Below are positions 42,295 through 51,697 of a DNA stretch of 64,000 nucleotides, piece by piece (the first letter of the stretch is position 1; each line of letters opens with the position of its first letter). Source of the stretch: Hyphomicrobiales bacterium. Lineage in GTDB: Bacteria > Pseudomonadota > Alphaproteobacteria > Rhizobiales > Rhizobiaceae. The notes beneath the pieces are model-generated. The model searched no databases. It was given only the letters and a program-made list of their open reading frames with translations, and had not been told where the DNA came from. A program made the translations under genes and the position numbers. The DNA is taken from positions 62,001 to 126,000 of the forward strand of contig UBPA01000017.1 of the NCBI GenBank assembly GCA_900467185.1. Direction: 5' to 3'.

Positions 42295-42377
42295 TCCGAT
42301 TGCTCCTTCGCGCTGGAAAATCACTTCGAAACAATCCGTACAATTGACAAGTACAATACCGCAATGTCATTATTGTC
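42257..42377. promoter_or_regulatory. TACAAT/ATTGTA motif cluster between DUF1127 and the MocR gene
   Basis: Four related motifs lie within about 100 bases. Two GTACAAT copies (42338-42344, 42351-42357) are in direct orientation 13 bases apart, and two ATTGTA copies (42257-42262, 42266-42271) are in the opposite orientation inside the DUF1127 start. A TTGACA -35 (42344-42349) sits between the direct pair, with CATTAT (42368-42373) as -10. Direct repeats overlapping the -35 are typical of MocR autoregulatory sites. The predicted start is at or next to the ATG (42381), with no ribosome site, suggesting a leaderless transcript. Confidence 0.5.
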
Positions 42378-42380
42378 ACC

Positions 42381-43790
42381 ATGACAAATTGGCTTCCCGA
42401 TCTCTCGGCCGGCGACGGACCGCTTTATCTCAAGCTCGCGCAGTCCATCGAGGCCGCGATCGACAGCGGCGCCCTGCCGCCGGGCGCCAAACTGCCGGCG
42501 CAGCGCAATCTCGCCTTCGATATCGGCGTAACCCTCGGCACCGTCAGCCGCGCCTATGCCCTCGTGCACGAACGCGGACTGGTGGCCGGCGAAGTGGGGC
42601 GCGGCACCTATGTCCGCGAGCGCAAGGCCACAGCGGACACGGCGCCCGATTCGATGAAATCTTTAGCCGGCACACGTCCTTTCGAGGCGCCGACGGGCAA
42701 GCTGCGCTTCGATGCGACCGGCGCATCTCATGTCGGGCAAGCGCCGGCGGTTCAGGAGATCCTGGCGCAGGTCGTCGCCGACCATCCGACGGAGGTCGCC
42801 GATTACACCCGCGCGGCGCCGACGCACTGGCAGGACGCTGGCGCTGCCTGGATGTCACGCGCCGGCTGGGTGCCGGATGTCGCGGGAATCGTCGTCACGC
42901 AAGGCGTCCACGCCGCCATCGTCTCCGTCGTCACGGCGGTGACAGCGCCCGGTGATCGCATTCTGTTCGAAGACATGACCTACAGCCAGGTCGCCCGCGC
43001 ACTCAGCCTCATGGGCCGACGCATTCTGGCCGGAGAGATCGACGACCAGGGCCTCGTGCCGGAGGATTTCGAGCGCATCTGCCAGCAGCAGCACCCGGCC
43101 GTCGTCTTCCTGATGCCGACGCTGCAGAATCCGACCCTCGCCACGATGGATCGCACCCGCCGTCAGGAGATCGCCGCCATCGCGCGGCGATACAATATTC
43201 TGGTCATCGAGGACGACATCTATGGTGTGCTCACGAACGACACCCAGCCGATGATCGCTTCCCTCGCGCCGGAGCGGACTTTCGTCGTATCCGGCCTGTC
43301 GAAATCCGTTGCGCCCGGTATTCGCGGCGGCTGGGTCTCCTGCCCGCCGCACTTTGCCGCCCGCGTGAAGATCGCCCATAAGATGCTGACCGGCGGCACC
43401 GCCTTTCTCCTGGCGGAATGCGCCGCAAGGCTGGTGCTGTCCGGCGAGGCGAAGGCCATCCGCAACCGCGTCGTCGCGGAGCTGGAGGCGCGGGAAGCGC
43501 TTGCCCGCGAAATCCTCGCCGGCCACGATTTCCGCTCCCGCCCCCAGATCCCCTTCCTCTGGCTGCAATTGCCCGAACCCTGGCTGGCAGGCACGTTCAA
43601 GGCCGCCGCCTTCGAGGCCGGCGTGTTGATCGACGGCGAGGACGAGTTCAAGGCCGGACGCTCCGAGAAGGTGCATCACAGGGTCCGCATCGCCTTCTCC
43701 AATCACGGTCGCGAGGATATCCGCCGCGGCTTCCATCTCCTGAAGAATGTTCTTGATGGAGGTCTGGCCGGCTACGACAGCGTGAGCTGA
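42381..43790 (+). CDS. MocR-type (GntR-aminotransferase fusion) transcription factor
   Basis: Regulator of 469 residues. The N-terminal winged-helix GntR domain (about 12-80) has PLYLKLAQSIEAAIDSGALPPGAKLPAQRNLA, and the remainder is a class I aminotransferase-like domain with PLP lysine in VSGLSKSVAPGIRGGW. MocR regulators use PLP or its adducts as a signal, often for vitamin B6, amino-acid or amine genes. No such gene is next to it, apart from the divergent DUF1127 gene. Upstream lies a motif cluster that probably serves autoregulation. Confidence 0.93.
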   Translation: MTNWLPDLSAGDGPLYLKLAQSIEAAIDSGALPPGAKLPAQRNLAFDIGVTLGTVSRAYALVHERGLVAGEVGRGTYVRERKATADTAPDSMKSLAGTRPFEAPTGKLRFDATGASHVGQAPAVQEILAQVVADHPTEVADYTRAAPTHWQDAGAAWMSRAGWVPDVAGIVVTQGVHAAIVSVVTAVTAPGDRILFEDMTYSQVARALSLMGRRILAGEIDDQGLVPEDFERICQQQHPAVVFLMPTLQNPTLATMDRTRRQEIAAIARRYNILVIEDDIYGVLTNDTQPMIASLAPERTFVVSGLSKSVAPGIRGGWVSCPPHFAARVKIAHKMLTGGTAFLLAECAARLVLSGEAKAIRNRVVAELEAREALAREILAGHDFRSRPQIPFLWLQLPEPWLAGTFKAAAFEAGVLIDGEDEFKAGRSEKVHHRVRIAFSNHGREDIRRGFHLLKNVLDGGLAGYDSVS

Positions 43791-43856
43791 GGCAAGCCTG
43801 CGGCAAGACAGACCTGCTTCAGTCCACGCACGACCTTCGTAAGCGTGGACACTCAC

Positions 43857-44450
43857 ATGATTCCTGCCGGCATCACCCAGCGAGAGCAAAGCCGCCGCCC
43901 CCTGGCGCTGGCCTGCCTCCTTCTCGTCAGCGCGGAAGCCGGCTTTGCCCTGCCCGCCGCCGCCGGCGACGGCACCTTCGACGAGCTGCGCTTCGGCGCC
44001 ACAACGTCCATTGCGGATGGCAACCTCCACGAAGACGGCGTCTTCCCCACAGCCACCCTGTTCTTCGATCCGTTCGACCGCGCGACGGCCACCGGCTGGC
44101 AGGATGCGCTGGCCCGCCCGCGGGTTCATGTCGGCGGGGAAATCGGCACAGGCAGTGGCGCCAATCTGGCCTATGCCGGCCTGAACTGGACCGTCGACGT
44201 CAACCCGAAGCTATTCCTCGATGCCGGCTTCGGCGGCCTCGTGCATGACGGCAAGCTCGATGGATCGCGCGAGGATGGCCCCCGTCTCGGCTGCCGGCTG
44301 CTGTTCCATGAATATGCCGCCGTCGGCTATCGCCTCGATGAAAAATGGAGCCTCGTCGGTCAGGTGGAACATGCCTCTCATGCCAAGCTCTGCGACGGGC
44401 CGAACGGCGGCTTCACGCGGGCCGGCCTGATGCTCGGTTATCGGTTCTGA
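43857..44450 (+). CDS. acyloxyacyl hydrolase, PagL-like outer membrane enzyme
   Basis: Exported protein of 197 residues: signal peptide (about residues 15-37), then a beta-barrel-like body ending in GLMLGYRF with a terminal phenylalanine, as for outer membrane proteins. The segment VEHASHAKLCDGPNGGFTRAG fits the PagL superfamily active-site region (His-x-Ser..NGG), the family that trims the 3-O acyl chain of lipid A. The start is uncertain (GTG 43845 or ATG 43857). Lipid A 3-O-deacylation is inferred from family only. Confidence 0.75.
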   Translation: MIPAGITQREQSRRPLALACLLLVSAEAGFALPAAAGDGTFDELRFGATTSIADGNLHEDGVFPTATLFFDPFDRATATGWQDALARPRVHVGGEIGTGSGANLAYAGLNWTVDVNPKLFLDAGFGGLVHDGKLDGSREDGPRLGCRLLFHEYAAVGYRLDEKWSLVGQVEHASHAKLCDGPNGGFTRAGLMLGYRF

Positions 44451-44553
44451 AAACCACTTTTCCCGCCATTTGGCAGCATTCCCATGGCATTTTCCTGTCG
44501 CGCGACGGGCGGGCTTCGGCTAAGAACCGCCCAACGTCTCAGGGAACCTTCAC

Positions 44554-46785
44554 ATGGCCATCTCAAATGCCCGCCCGATCACGCCGGATCTCATCGCCTC
44601 CCACGGCCTGAAGCCGGACGAATACCAGCGCATCCTGGATCTGATCGGCCGCGAGCCGAGCTTTACCGAACTCGGCATCTTTTCGGCCATGTGGAACGAG
44701 CACTGCTCCTACAAGTCGTCCAAGAAGTGGCTGAAGACGCTGCCGACCAAGGGACCGCGCGTCATTCAGGGCCCGGGTGAAAATGCGGGCGTCGTGGATA
44801 TCGACGACGGCGACTGCGTCGTCTTCAAGATGGAAAGCCACAATCATCCCTCCTTCATCGAGCCCTATCAGGGCGCGGCAACGGGCGTCGGCGGCATCCT
44901 GCGCGACGTGTTCACCATGGGCGCACGACCGATTGCTGCCATGAATGCCTTGCGCTTCGGCACGCCGGATCACCCGAAGACCCGCCACCTCGTCTCCGGC
45001 GTCGTCGCCGGCGTCGGCGGTTACGGCAATTCCTTCGGCGTGCCCACGGTCGGCGGCGAGGTCGAGTTCGACGCCCGCTACAACGGCAATATCCTCGTCA
45101 ATGCGTTTGCGGCGGGCCTTGCAAAGACCGACGCGATCTTCCTGTCCGAAGCCAAGGGCGTCGGCCTGCCGGTCGTCTATCTCGGTGCGAAGACCGGCCG
45201 CGACGGTGTCGGCGGTGCGACGATGGCGTCGGCCGAATTCGACGAATCGATCGAGGAGAAGCGTCCGACGGTGCAGGTCGGCGACCCCTTCACCGAGAAA
45301 TGCCTGCTGGAAGCCTGCCTCGAACTGATGAAGACGGGCGCCGTCATCGCCATTCAGGACATGGGCGCCGCCGGCCTCACCTGCTCGGCCGTCGAGATGG
45401 GCGCCAAGGGCGACCTCGGCATCGAGCTGATCCTCGACCAGGTGCCGGTGCGCGAAGAGCGCATGACGGCCTATGAAATGATGCTCTCGGAAAGCCAGGA
45501 GCGCATGCTCATGGTGCTGGAGCCCTCCAAGGAAGAGGTCGCCAAGGCGATCTTCGTCAAATGGGGCCTCGACTTCGCGATCGTCGGCAAGACCACGGAT
45601 GACCTGCGCTTCCGTGTTCTCCACCAGGGCGAGGAAGTCGCCAACCTGCCGATCAAGGAACTGGGCGACGAAGCCCCGGAATATGATCGCCCATGGACGC
45701 CGGCCAAGGTACCGGCCCCCCTGGCTGTCGACGACATTCCCCAGGCCGACATCGCGGACGCACTGCTGACGCTCGTGGGATCTCCGAACAACGCGTCGCG
45801 CCGCTGGGTGTACGAGCAATATGATACGCTGATCCAGGGCAATTCGCTGCAGCTGCCCGGCGGCGATGCCGGTGTCGTGCGCGTCGAGGGCCACGCGACA
45901 AAGGCGCTCGCCTTCTCCTCCGACGTCACGCCCCGCTATGTCGAGGCCGACGCGTTCGAAGGCGGCAAGCAGGCCGTCGCCGAATGCTGGCGCAACATGA
46001 CCGCGACCGGCGCACTGCCGCTGGCCGCTACCGACAACCTCAATTTTGGCAACCCGGAAAAGCCCGAAATCATGAGCCAGCTGGTTCATGCCATCAAGGG
46101 CATCGGCGAAGCCTGCCTCGCACTCGACTTCCCGATCGTGTCGGGCAACGTCTCGCTCTATAACGAGACCCACGGGCAGGCGATCCTGCCGACCCCGACC
46201 ATTGCCGGCGTCGGTCTCATCGACGACTGGTCGAAGATGGCCCGCATCCGCTTCGCAGCTGAAGGCCAGACGATTCTCCTGATCGGCGCGCCGGTGGAAC
46301 TCGGCACCCACCTCGCCCAGTCCGTCTATATGCGCGACATCCACGACCGCACCGACGGCCCGCCGCCGCATGTCGATCTGGCGCTGGAACGCAAGTCCGG
46401 TGACTTCGTCCGCGAATTGATCCGCGATCGCCTCGTCACGGCCGTCCACGATTGCTCGTCCGGCGGTCTCGCCCTGGCCATCGCCGAAATGGCCATCGCC
46501 TCCGACATCGGCGCCACGATCGATGCTGTCGAGGGCCGCGATCCCATCCCCGTCTTCTTCGGCGAGGATCAGGCCCGCTACGTCGTCACGGTCAAGACCG
46601 ACGATGTCGAGGAAATCCAGAACATCGCCGAGGTCCGCGGCGTCTATGCCCCCGTCATCGGCAAGACCGGCGGCGCGACCGTCACGCTGGGTGCGGCCCG
46701 TGCCGTTCCGATCGAGAGATTGCAAAAGGCGTATGAATCATGGTTCCCTGGCTTCATGTCCGGCGAACTGCCCGCGACCGAGTAG
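44554..46785 (+). CDS. purL: phosphoribosylformylglycinamidine synthase subunit PurL
   Basis: Synthetase subunit of FGAM synthase (743 residues), the small PurL form. Motifs are [50 protein letters not shown] and [13 protein letters not shown]. Works with PurS and PurQ encoded upstream. It is separated from purQ by the lipoprotein, DUF1127, MocR and PagL-like genes. Confidence 0.97.
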   Translation: MAISNARPITPDLIASHGLKPDEYQRILDLIGREPSFTELGIFSAMWNEHCSYKSSKKWLKTLPTKGPRVIQGPGENAGVVDIDDGDCVVFKMESHNHPSFIEPYQGAATGVGGILRDVFTMGARPIAAMNALRFGTPDHPKTRHLVSGVVAGVGGYGNSFGVPTVGGEVEFDARYNGNILVNAFAAGLAKTDAIFLSEAKGVGLPVVYLGAKTGRDGVGGATMASAEFDESIEEKRPTVQVGDPFTEKCLLEACLELMKTGAVIAIQDMGAAGLTCSAVEMGAKGDLGIELILDQVPVREERMTAYEMMLSESQERMLMVLEPSKEEVAKAIFVKWGLDFAIVGKTTDDLRFRVLHQGEEVANLPIKELGDEAPEYDRPWTPAKVPAPLAVDDIPQADIADALLTLVGSPNNASRRWVYEQYDTLIQGNSLQLPGGDAGVVRVEGHATKALAFSSDVTPRYVEADAFEGGKQAVAECWRNMTATGALPLAATDNLNFGNPEKPEIMSQLVHAIKGIGEACLALDFPIVSGNVSLYNETHGQAILPTPTIAGVGLIDDWSKMARIRFAAEGQTILLIGAPVELGTHLAQSVYMRDIHDRTDGPPPHVDLALERKSGDFVRELIRDRLVTAVHDCSSGGLALAIAEMAIASDIGATIDAVEGRDPIPVFFGEDQARYVVTVKTDDVEEIQNIAEVRGVYAPVIGKTGGATVTLGAARAVPIERLQKAYESWFPGFMSGELPATE

Positions 46786-46849
46786 GCCACGGAATGAACC
46801 GGATCCGGCCCGGACGCGTTGACCGGTACGGGAACAAGGAGAACACCTC

Positions 46850-47083
46850 ATGGCGATGAAACCGGGCGATATCGAGGATATGATCAAGACCGGCATTCCC
46901 GGTGCGCAGGTCACCATCCGCGATCTCGCCGGCGACGGCGATCATTACGCGGCCGAAGTGGTCGCGGAAGCCTTTCGCGGCAAGAGCCGGGTGCAGCAGC
47001 ACCAGATGGTCTACAACGCGCTCCAGGGCAATATGGGCGGCGTGCTCCACGCGCTCGCCTTGCAGACCTCGGTTCCGGAGTAA
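46850..47083 (+). CDS. bolA: BolA/IbaG family protein
   Basis: BolA-like protein of 77 residues (GDIEDMIKTGIPGAQVTIRDLAGDGDHYAAEVVAEAFRGKS.VQQHQMVYNAL). The histidine of QQHQ is a known Fe-S ligand of the family. These proteins form [2Fe-2S] complexes with CGFS monothiol glutaredoxins, one of which is encoded about 390 bases downstream. AGGAG precedes the ATG. Confidence 0.92.
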   Translation: MAMKPGDIEDMIKTGIPGAQVTIRDLAGDGDHYAAEVVAEAFRGKSRVQQHQMVYNALQGNMGGVLHALALQTSVPE

Positions 47084-47087
47084 GCTC

Positions 47088-47318
47088 ATGGCCGGCCTGA
47101 TGAAGATGCTGGTGGCGGGCGTCGTCGACGGGGTCTTGAAGGAGATCCTGAAGAAGAGCGGCACCGGCACGACCAAAAGGACGCGCCGGCAGTCCCGAAC
47201 CCCGACCGGAGTCGTGACCGGGCTCGTCAAGGATGCGATCGTCAAGGCCATGGCGCCGAAGAAGCAGGTGAGCCGCAAGCGCACCGCGGCCGCCCGCAGC
47301 AAGCAGAAGCGCGTCTGA
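47088..47318 (+). CDS. small basic protein between bolA and grxD
   Basis: Protein of 76 residues starting 4 bases after the bolA stop, with GGAG 7 bases before the ATG. An amphipathic N-terminus (MAGLMKMLVAGVVDGVLKEIL) precedes a strongly basic C-terminal half (SRKRTAAARSKQKRV). I do not recognise it. The position and ribosome site make it a likely real gene co-transcribed with bolA. Confidence 0.6.
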   Translation: MAGLMKMLVAGVVDGVLKEILKKSGTGTTKRTRRQSRTPTGVVTGLVKDAIVKAMAPKKQVSRKRTAAARSKQKRV

Positions 47319-47470
47319 GACACCACACCGGCGCGTCTCCTGTGCGCCCTTTGTGCCATGCGGAGGTCCCATCCTTTTTTCAAACGGGATGGGTGAAAAT
47401 CGTGCCACGGCATGCTATGTGACTGTGATCGACACCCGTCCTTGAAGCGGGACAGAGAAGGAATTCAAGT

Positions 47471-47806
47471 ATGACCGGCATCCATGATTTCATCGACAAC
47501 GAGGTCAAGACCAACGACGTCGTGCTCTTCATGAAGGGCACCCCGCAGTTCCCGCAGTGCGGCTTCTCGGGACAGGTCGTGCAGATCCTCGATTACCTCG
47601 GCGTCGATTACAAGGGCGTCAACATTCTCGCGGACGCGGACCTGCGCCAGGGGATCAAGGACTATTCGAACTGGCCGACCGTGCCCCAGCTCTACATCAA
47701 GGGCGAATTCATCGGCGGTTGCGACATCGTCCGCGAGATGTTCCAGGCCGGCGAACTTCAGACGCACCTTCAGGAAAACGGCGTCGAGGTCAAAGCCTCG
47801 GCCTGA
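47471..47806 (+). CDS. grxD: CGFS-type monothiol glutaredoxin
   Basis: Grx4/GrxD-type glutaredoxin (111 residues). The active site CGFS appears in GTPQFPQCGFSGQ, and the glutathione-binding WPTVPQLYI and GGCDIV motifs are present. It carries a [2Fe-2S] cluster with glutathione and partners BolA in Fe-S transfer and iron sensing. It lies with bolA and the small basic ORF in one cluster. Confidence 0.97.
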   Translation: MTGIHDFIDNEVKTNDVVLFMKGTPQFPQCGFSGQVVQILDYLGVDYKGVNILADADLRQGIKDYSNWPTVPQLYIKGEFIGGCDIVREMFQAGELQTHLQENGVEVKASA

Positions 47807-47833
47807 TACGACCGGCCTCCCGAGATTTTCGAG

Positions 47834-47852
47834 CCCCGGCCTTGCGCCGGGG
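47834..47852 (+). terminator. hairpin downstream of grxD
   Basis: Seven-bp stem CCCCGGC / GCCGGGG (47834-47840, 47846-47852) with loop CTTGC, followed by TCATCGTTTT. This is a moderate intrinsic terminator 28 bases after the stop. Confidence 0.6.
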
Positions 47853-48096
47853 TCATCGTTTTCATGCCTAGTCCGACGAACCGTTGCAATGCGAACGCAA
47901 GACAGCTGCCGGACGGCGTGACGTCACGCAGCTGTTGCCGGATTGCGCTACCGAAGCCGCGGACACCGCGTTATGTTTGTTCCGGGTTGCGAATCACGTG
48001 TCGACCCGTCCTCTCAAAATCAGACCGGGACAGCAGCAATGCCTCCCATCATGGCCGGTTTCCGGCAGATTTCGTTGAAAAGCGCTATGGGCCGGT

Positions 48097-48144
48097 GATC
48101 TCAGGATCAGATGATCGCAAGATCGAGTGATCGCGGGATCGGCT
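48097..48144. repeat. six GATC units at exact 8-base spacing
   Basis: GATC begins at 48097, 48105, 48113, 48121, 48129 and 48137, giving units GATCTCAG, GATCAGAT, GATCGCAA, GATCGAGT, GATCGCGG and GATCGGCT. The 8-base phase is exact over six units, whereas the four intervening bases vary. It sits about 100 bases upstream of the exporter start. Possibly a decayed tandem repeat or protein binding array. Confidence 0.8.
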
Positions 48145-48242
48145 ACGATTTATGGCCGAATGTCCGGCCGATGCGCGGCGCTGCCGCGTGCGCCTGCCGG
48201 AACGCCTGCCGCAAAGCGGCGGGATTGGAAGGACTTTTGAAA

Positions 48243-49484
48243 ATGACGTCCACCACGGAACCCGCCATCGCGATGCCGTTGTCCAAGGGTCAGTTCATCG
48301 CCATCATGGCCATGCTGATGTCGATCAACGCGCTGTCGATCGACATGATGCTGCCGGGCCTGCAGGAAATCGGCCAGAGCCTCGGCGTTGCCGACGAGAA
48401 CAGCCGCCAGTTCGTGATCACCTCCTACCTGATCGGGATGGGCAGCGCCCAGCTGTTTTTCGGGCCGCTGTCCGACAGGTTCGGCCGCAAGGTACCGCTG
48501 ATCGGCGGCCTGGTGATCTATGCGCTCTGCGCCTTCGCCATCGTCTTCGTGCCGAGCTTCGGGGCGCTGCTCGCGCTTCGCTTCGTGCAGGGCCTCGGCG
48601 CTGCCGCCACCCGCGTCATCAGCGTCTCCATCGTCCGCGACATCTATGGCGGGCGCATGATGGCGGAGGTCATGTCTCTCGTCATGATGGTCTTCATGGT
48701 CGTGCCGGTCATCGCGCCCAGCATCGGCCAGCTGGTCATGCTCTTTGCCGAATGGCACATGATCTTCCTGGTCATCTCCATCTACGCCTTCTTCGCGACC
48801 GTGCTCGTCGTCCTGTATTTGCCGGAAACGCTGGGGCCGGAGAACCGTCGCCCGTTCACGATCAAGGGCATCGCAGCCTCCTTTGCCATCGTGCTCGGCA
48901 ATCGCACAGCGCTCTGCTACGCGCTGGCGATCTCCTTCATCTTCGGCGCCCTGTTCGGCTTCATCAATTCGGCCCAGCAGGTCATGGTCGGCGTCTTCGG
49001 CCTCGGCAATTACTTCCCGCTGGTCTTTGCCTGTTTCGCGGGCCTCATGGCGGTGGCGTCCTTCACCAATTCGCGCCTCGTCGGCCGCTACGGCATGCAT
49101 CGGGTGTCCCATATCGCGCTTCTGCTCTTCGTGGCGGCCAGCGCGGTCTGGGCCCTGTTCTCCGCGGCCGGTTTCCTGCCGTTCTGGCTCTTTGCCATCC
49201 TCTACGGCAGCGCCATGTTCCAGTTTGGCCTCATCGGCGCGAACTTTAACGCCATGGCCATGGAACCGCTCGGTCACGTCGCCGGCACCGCGTCCTCCGT
49301 CATCGGCTTCATGCAGACGATCGGCGGCGCGCTCATCGGTGCCATGATCGGCCAGGCCTTCGACGGCACGGTCACGCCGCTCGCATTCGGCTTCCTGTCC
49401 GTGGCCATCATCGGCCTCTTCTTCGTTCTGCTCGCCGAGCGCGGGCGCCTGTTCTCGTCCGATCATCACCATCCCGCCGGCTGA
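48243..49484 (+). CDS. Bcr/CflA-type MFS exporter (first copy)
   Basis: Drug:proton antiporter of the major facilitator superfamily, 413 residues, about 12 membrane helices. Family motifs are the SIDMMLPGLQEIGQSL helix-1 region, SDRFGRKVPLI between helices 2 and 3, and RFVQGLGAAATRVI in helix 4. Substrates of this group include bicyclomycin-like drugs and sulfonamides but cannot be assigned here. It is followed after 30 bases by a paralogue. Confidence 0.92.
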   Translation: MTSTTEPAIAMPLSKGQFIAIMAMLMSINALSIDMMLPGLQEIGQSLGVADENSRQFVITSYLIGMGSAQLFFGPLSDRFGRKVPLIGGLVIYALCAFAIVFVPSFGALLALRFVQGLGAAATRVISVSIVRDIYGGRMMAEVMSLVMMVFMVVPVIAPSIGQLVMLFAEWHMIFLVISIYAFFATVLVVLYLPETLGPENRRPFTIKGIAASFAIVLGNRTALCYALAISFIFGALFGFINSAQQVMVGVFGLGNYFPLVFACFAGLMAVASFTNSRLVGRYGMHRVSHIALLLFVAASAVWALFSAAGFLPFWLFAILYGSAMFQFGLIGANFNAMAMEPLGHVAGTASSVIGFMQTIGGALIGAMIGQAFDGTVTPLAFGFLSVAIIGLFFVLLAERGRLFSSDHHHPAG

Positions 49485-49514
49485 GCCGCAACCGTCCTTC
49501 AGATCGAGATCCGT

Positions 49515-50792
49515 ATGTCCTCCTCCTCCACCCCGCCTCTGCCGCAAGGCTCGCAACGCATCGGCCTCGGCTTCCGCGAGTTCGTCGTCACCATCGCCCT
49601 GATGACGGCGAGCATCGCCATCGCCATCGACAGCATGCTGCCTGCACTGCCCCATATCGCCAGCTCGCTCAACGTTGCCAACCCGAACGATGCGCAGCTG
49701 GTCATCGCCGTCTATTTCTTCGGCTTCGGCTTCGCCCAGCTCGTCTTCGGCAGCCTCGCCGATGCCTTCGGACGGCGCACGATCCTACTGCTCGGGCTGG
49801 CGATCTTCACGGTCACGACCTTTGCCGCGGCCTGGACGGAGAGTTTCACCGCCCTCCTCGCTTTCCGCTTCGCCCAGGGCGTCGGCGGCGCCGCCATCCG
49901 CATCACCACCACGGCGATCACGCGCGACTGCTTCGACGGCCGCGAGATGGCGCGGGTCATGTCCTACATCATGATCGTCTTCATGCTGGTCCCGATCCTC
50001 GCGCCGTCCTTCGGCCAGGCCGTGCTGACCTATGCCGACTGGCACTGGATCTTCATTCTGCTCGGCGTCATCGGGGCCATCCTGTTCGTCTGGGCGAGCC
50101 TGCGCATGCGCGAATCGCTGCCGGTCTCCGAGCGGCTGCCGCTCTCCGTCGCGGCGATCTCCGGCGGTTTCCGCACGGTCCTCACCAACCGCATCACCTG
50201 CGGCTACATGCTCGGCCTCACCCTGTTCACCGCTGTCATATGCACCTTCATCGTCACCGTGCAGCAGATCTTCGGGACGGTCTACGGCCTTGGCGACTGG
50301 CTGCCCATCGCCTTTGCCGGCACGGCTTCCGGCATCGCGGTCGCCAATTTCATGAACGGCTATTTCGTCCGCCGCTTCGGCATGCGCCGCATCTCGCATG
50401 CCTGCATGATCATCTTCACGGCACTCGGACTGCTCGCGGTCGGCGTCGCCCTGTTCGGCACGCCATCCTTCCTCTTCACCTACCTGATGCTCAGTATCAT
50501 GCTGATGTTCTTCGCCGTCATCACCACGAACTTCACCGCCATCTGCCTGGAGCCGATGGGCCATATCGCGGGGACGGCCACGGCGGTGACCGGCTTCGTT
50601 TCCACCACCGGCGGCGCGCTTCTCGGCGGCATGATCGGGCAGATGTTCGACGGCACGGTCCGTCCGCTCTTCGTCGGCTTCGCCCTCTTCGGCCTCTTCA
50701 CCATCCTGGCCGTGCTCTGGGCCGAACGCGGACAGCTCTTCACCCACCCCGGCGACGAGCCGGAGATGGAACCGGGCATGGGCGGCCATTGA
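49515..50792 (+). CDS. Bcr/CflA-type MFS exporter (second copy)
   Basis: Second paralogous exporter of 425 residues. Matching motifs are IAIDSMLPALPHIASSL, ADAFGRRTILL and RFAQGVGGAAIRI. The two proteins share about the same layout, so they probably arose by tandem duplication and may form a functional pair. The final segment HPGDEPEMEPGMGGH is acidic/histidine-containing. The gene ends before a strong terminator. Confidence 0.92.
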   Translation: MSSSSTPPLPQGSQRIGLGFREFVVTIALMTASIAIAIDSMLPALPHIASSLNVANPNDAQLVIAVYFFGFGFAQLVFGSLADAFGRRTILLLGLAIFTVTTFAAAWTESFTALLAFRFAQGVGGAAIRITTTAITRDCFDGREMARVMSYIMIVFMLVPILAPSFGQAVLTYADWHWIFILLGVIGAILFVWASLRMRESLPVSERLPLSVAAISGGFRTVLTNRITCGYMLGLTLFTAVICTFIVTVQQIFGTVYGLGDWLPIAFAGTASGIAVANFMNGYFVRRFGMRRISHACMIIFTALGLLAVGVALFGTPSFLFTYLMLSIMLMFFAVITTNFTAICLEPMGHIAGTATAVTGFVSTTGGALLGGMIGQMFDGTVRPLFVGFALFGLFTILAVLWAERGQLFTHPGDEPEMEPGMGGH

Positions 50793-50816
50793 CGAACAGC
50801 CTTGGCGGCAGAATCG

Positions 50817-50845
50817 AAAAAGGGCGGCCAGTGGCCGCCCTTTTT
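50817..50845 (+). terminator. strong bidirectional rho-independent terminator
   Basis: A 14-bp stem AAAAAGGGCGGCCA / TGGCCGCCCTTTTT (50817-50830, 50832-50845). It serves the exporter gene on one side and the inositol-phosphatase-like gene on the other. Confidence 0.92.
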
Positions 50846-50869
50846 GGTATCGCAGTCTGTCGATAGACG

Positions 50870-51697
50870 TCAGATCGTGAAAACCTTCTCCCGCAGCAGA
50901 TGCCAACTCGCTTCGTCGGACGCGACCAGGAGACCACCATCCAGATGCTGCGGCTGGTAGCGCAAGCCGTCGAAGCGGCGGACATAGGCGCCAGCCTCTT
51001 CCGCGATCAGGCAGCCCGCCAGATGATCCCAGGGCATCAGCTTCTGATACATGAGGAAATGGAAGTGCCCGGCGGAGAAGGCCCGGTATTCGTGTGCCGC
51101 ACACCGATAGCTCGTCGCGATCCGAACGCTCGCCATATTGCCCATGATGGTCCGGCGCGCGTCCGGCGCATAGAACCCCGTGGACGCGCATCCGACGAGA
51201 TCCGCAAGCGTCGCCGGCGCCGGGGTGACGGATAGCTGGTCCTGCGATCCGTCCGCACGGCAGAGCCACGCGCCGGCACCCTTTTCCGCGATCACCCAGT
51301 CATTGCCCATCGGATCATAGATGATCCCGGCGATGGTTTCTCCGCCCGAAACCACGCTCGCCATCACGCCAAACAGCGGCATGCCGGCGGCGTAATTGAA
51401 CGTGCCGTCGATCGGATCGACGATCACGGCAAGTTCCGCACCGGCAAGCTTGTCCAGCAGCGCAGGGTCGGCAGCGACGGACTCCTCGCCGATGAACAGC
51501 GCGCCGGGCACGACATCGCCGATGCGCGCCTTGATCAGTCGTTCCGCCGCTTCGTCGGCCTCGGTGACGAGATCGATCGCCTCTGTCTTCATCCGCACGT
51601 CGCCGCTCGAAAGATTGCGGAAACGCGGCATGATTTCGACCGCGGCGGCCTCCTGCAGCAGGTTCGCCAGTCCGGCAATGTCGATCTCGCGGGTCAT
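50870..51697 (-). CDS. inositol-monophosphatase family protein
   Basis: Metal-dependent phosphatase of the IMPase/CysQ family, 275 residues. Active-site motifs are [18 protein letters not shown] and the later PWDHLAG (here DHLAG instead of the DVAAG form). The substrate might be inositol-1-phosphate, PAP or a sugar phosphate. The start ATG at 51697 overlaps the ttcA stop (ATGA), so it is coupled to ttcA. Confidence 0.9.
   Translation of the reverse strand: MTREIDIAGLANLLQEAAAVEIMPRFRNLSSGDVRMKTEAIDLVTEADEAAERLIKARIGDVVPGALFIGEESVAADPALLDKLAGAELAVIVDPIDGTFNYAAGMPLFGVMASVVSGGETIAGIIYDPMGNDWVIAEKGAGAWLCRADGSQDQLSVTPAPATLADLVGCASTGFYAPDARRTIMGNMASVRIATSYRCAAHEYRAFSAGHFHFLMYQKLMPWDHLAGCLIAEEAGAYVRRFDGLRYQPQHLDGGLLVASDEASWHLLREKVFTI

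Larger units (their letters stand above)
47807..48242. other. 436-base intergenic region with GATC array
   Basis: Between grxD and the first exporter gene. It holds the grxD hairpin and the 8-bp-phased GATC array (separate entries). An 88-residue frame (47864-48130) lacks a ribosome site and coding signature. No promoter was identified. Confidence 0.5.

Noticed and set aside
44563-46725. 720-residue minus-strand frame opposite purL
   Set aside because: Shadow of a strongly conserved gene.
47864-48130. 88-residue cysteine-containing frame after grxD
   Set aside because: No ribosome site and it runs into the GATC array; no coding signature.
48097-48144. Possible CRISPR or insertion-sequence end
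   Set aside because: Units are only 8 bases with a 4-base conserved part; no spacers, no terminal inverted repeat, no transposase.
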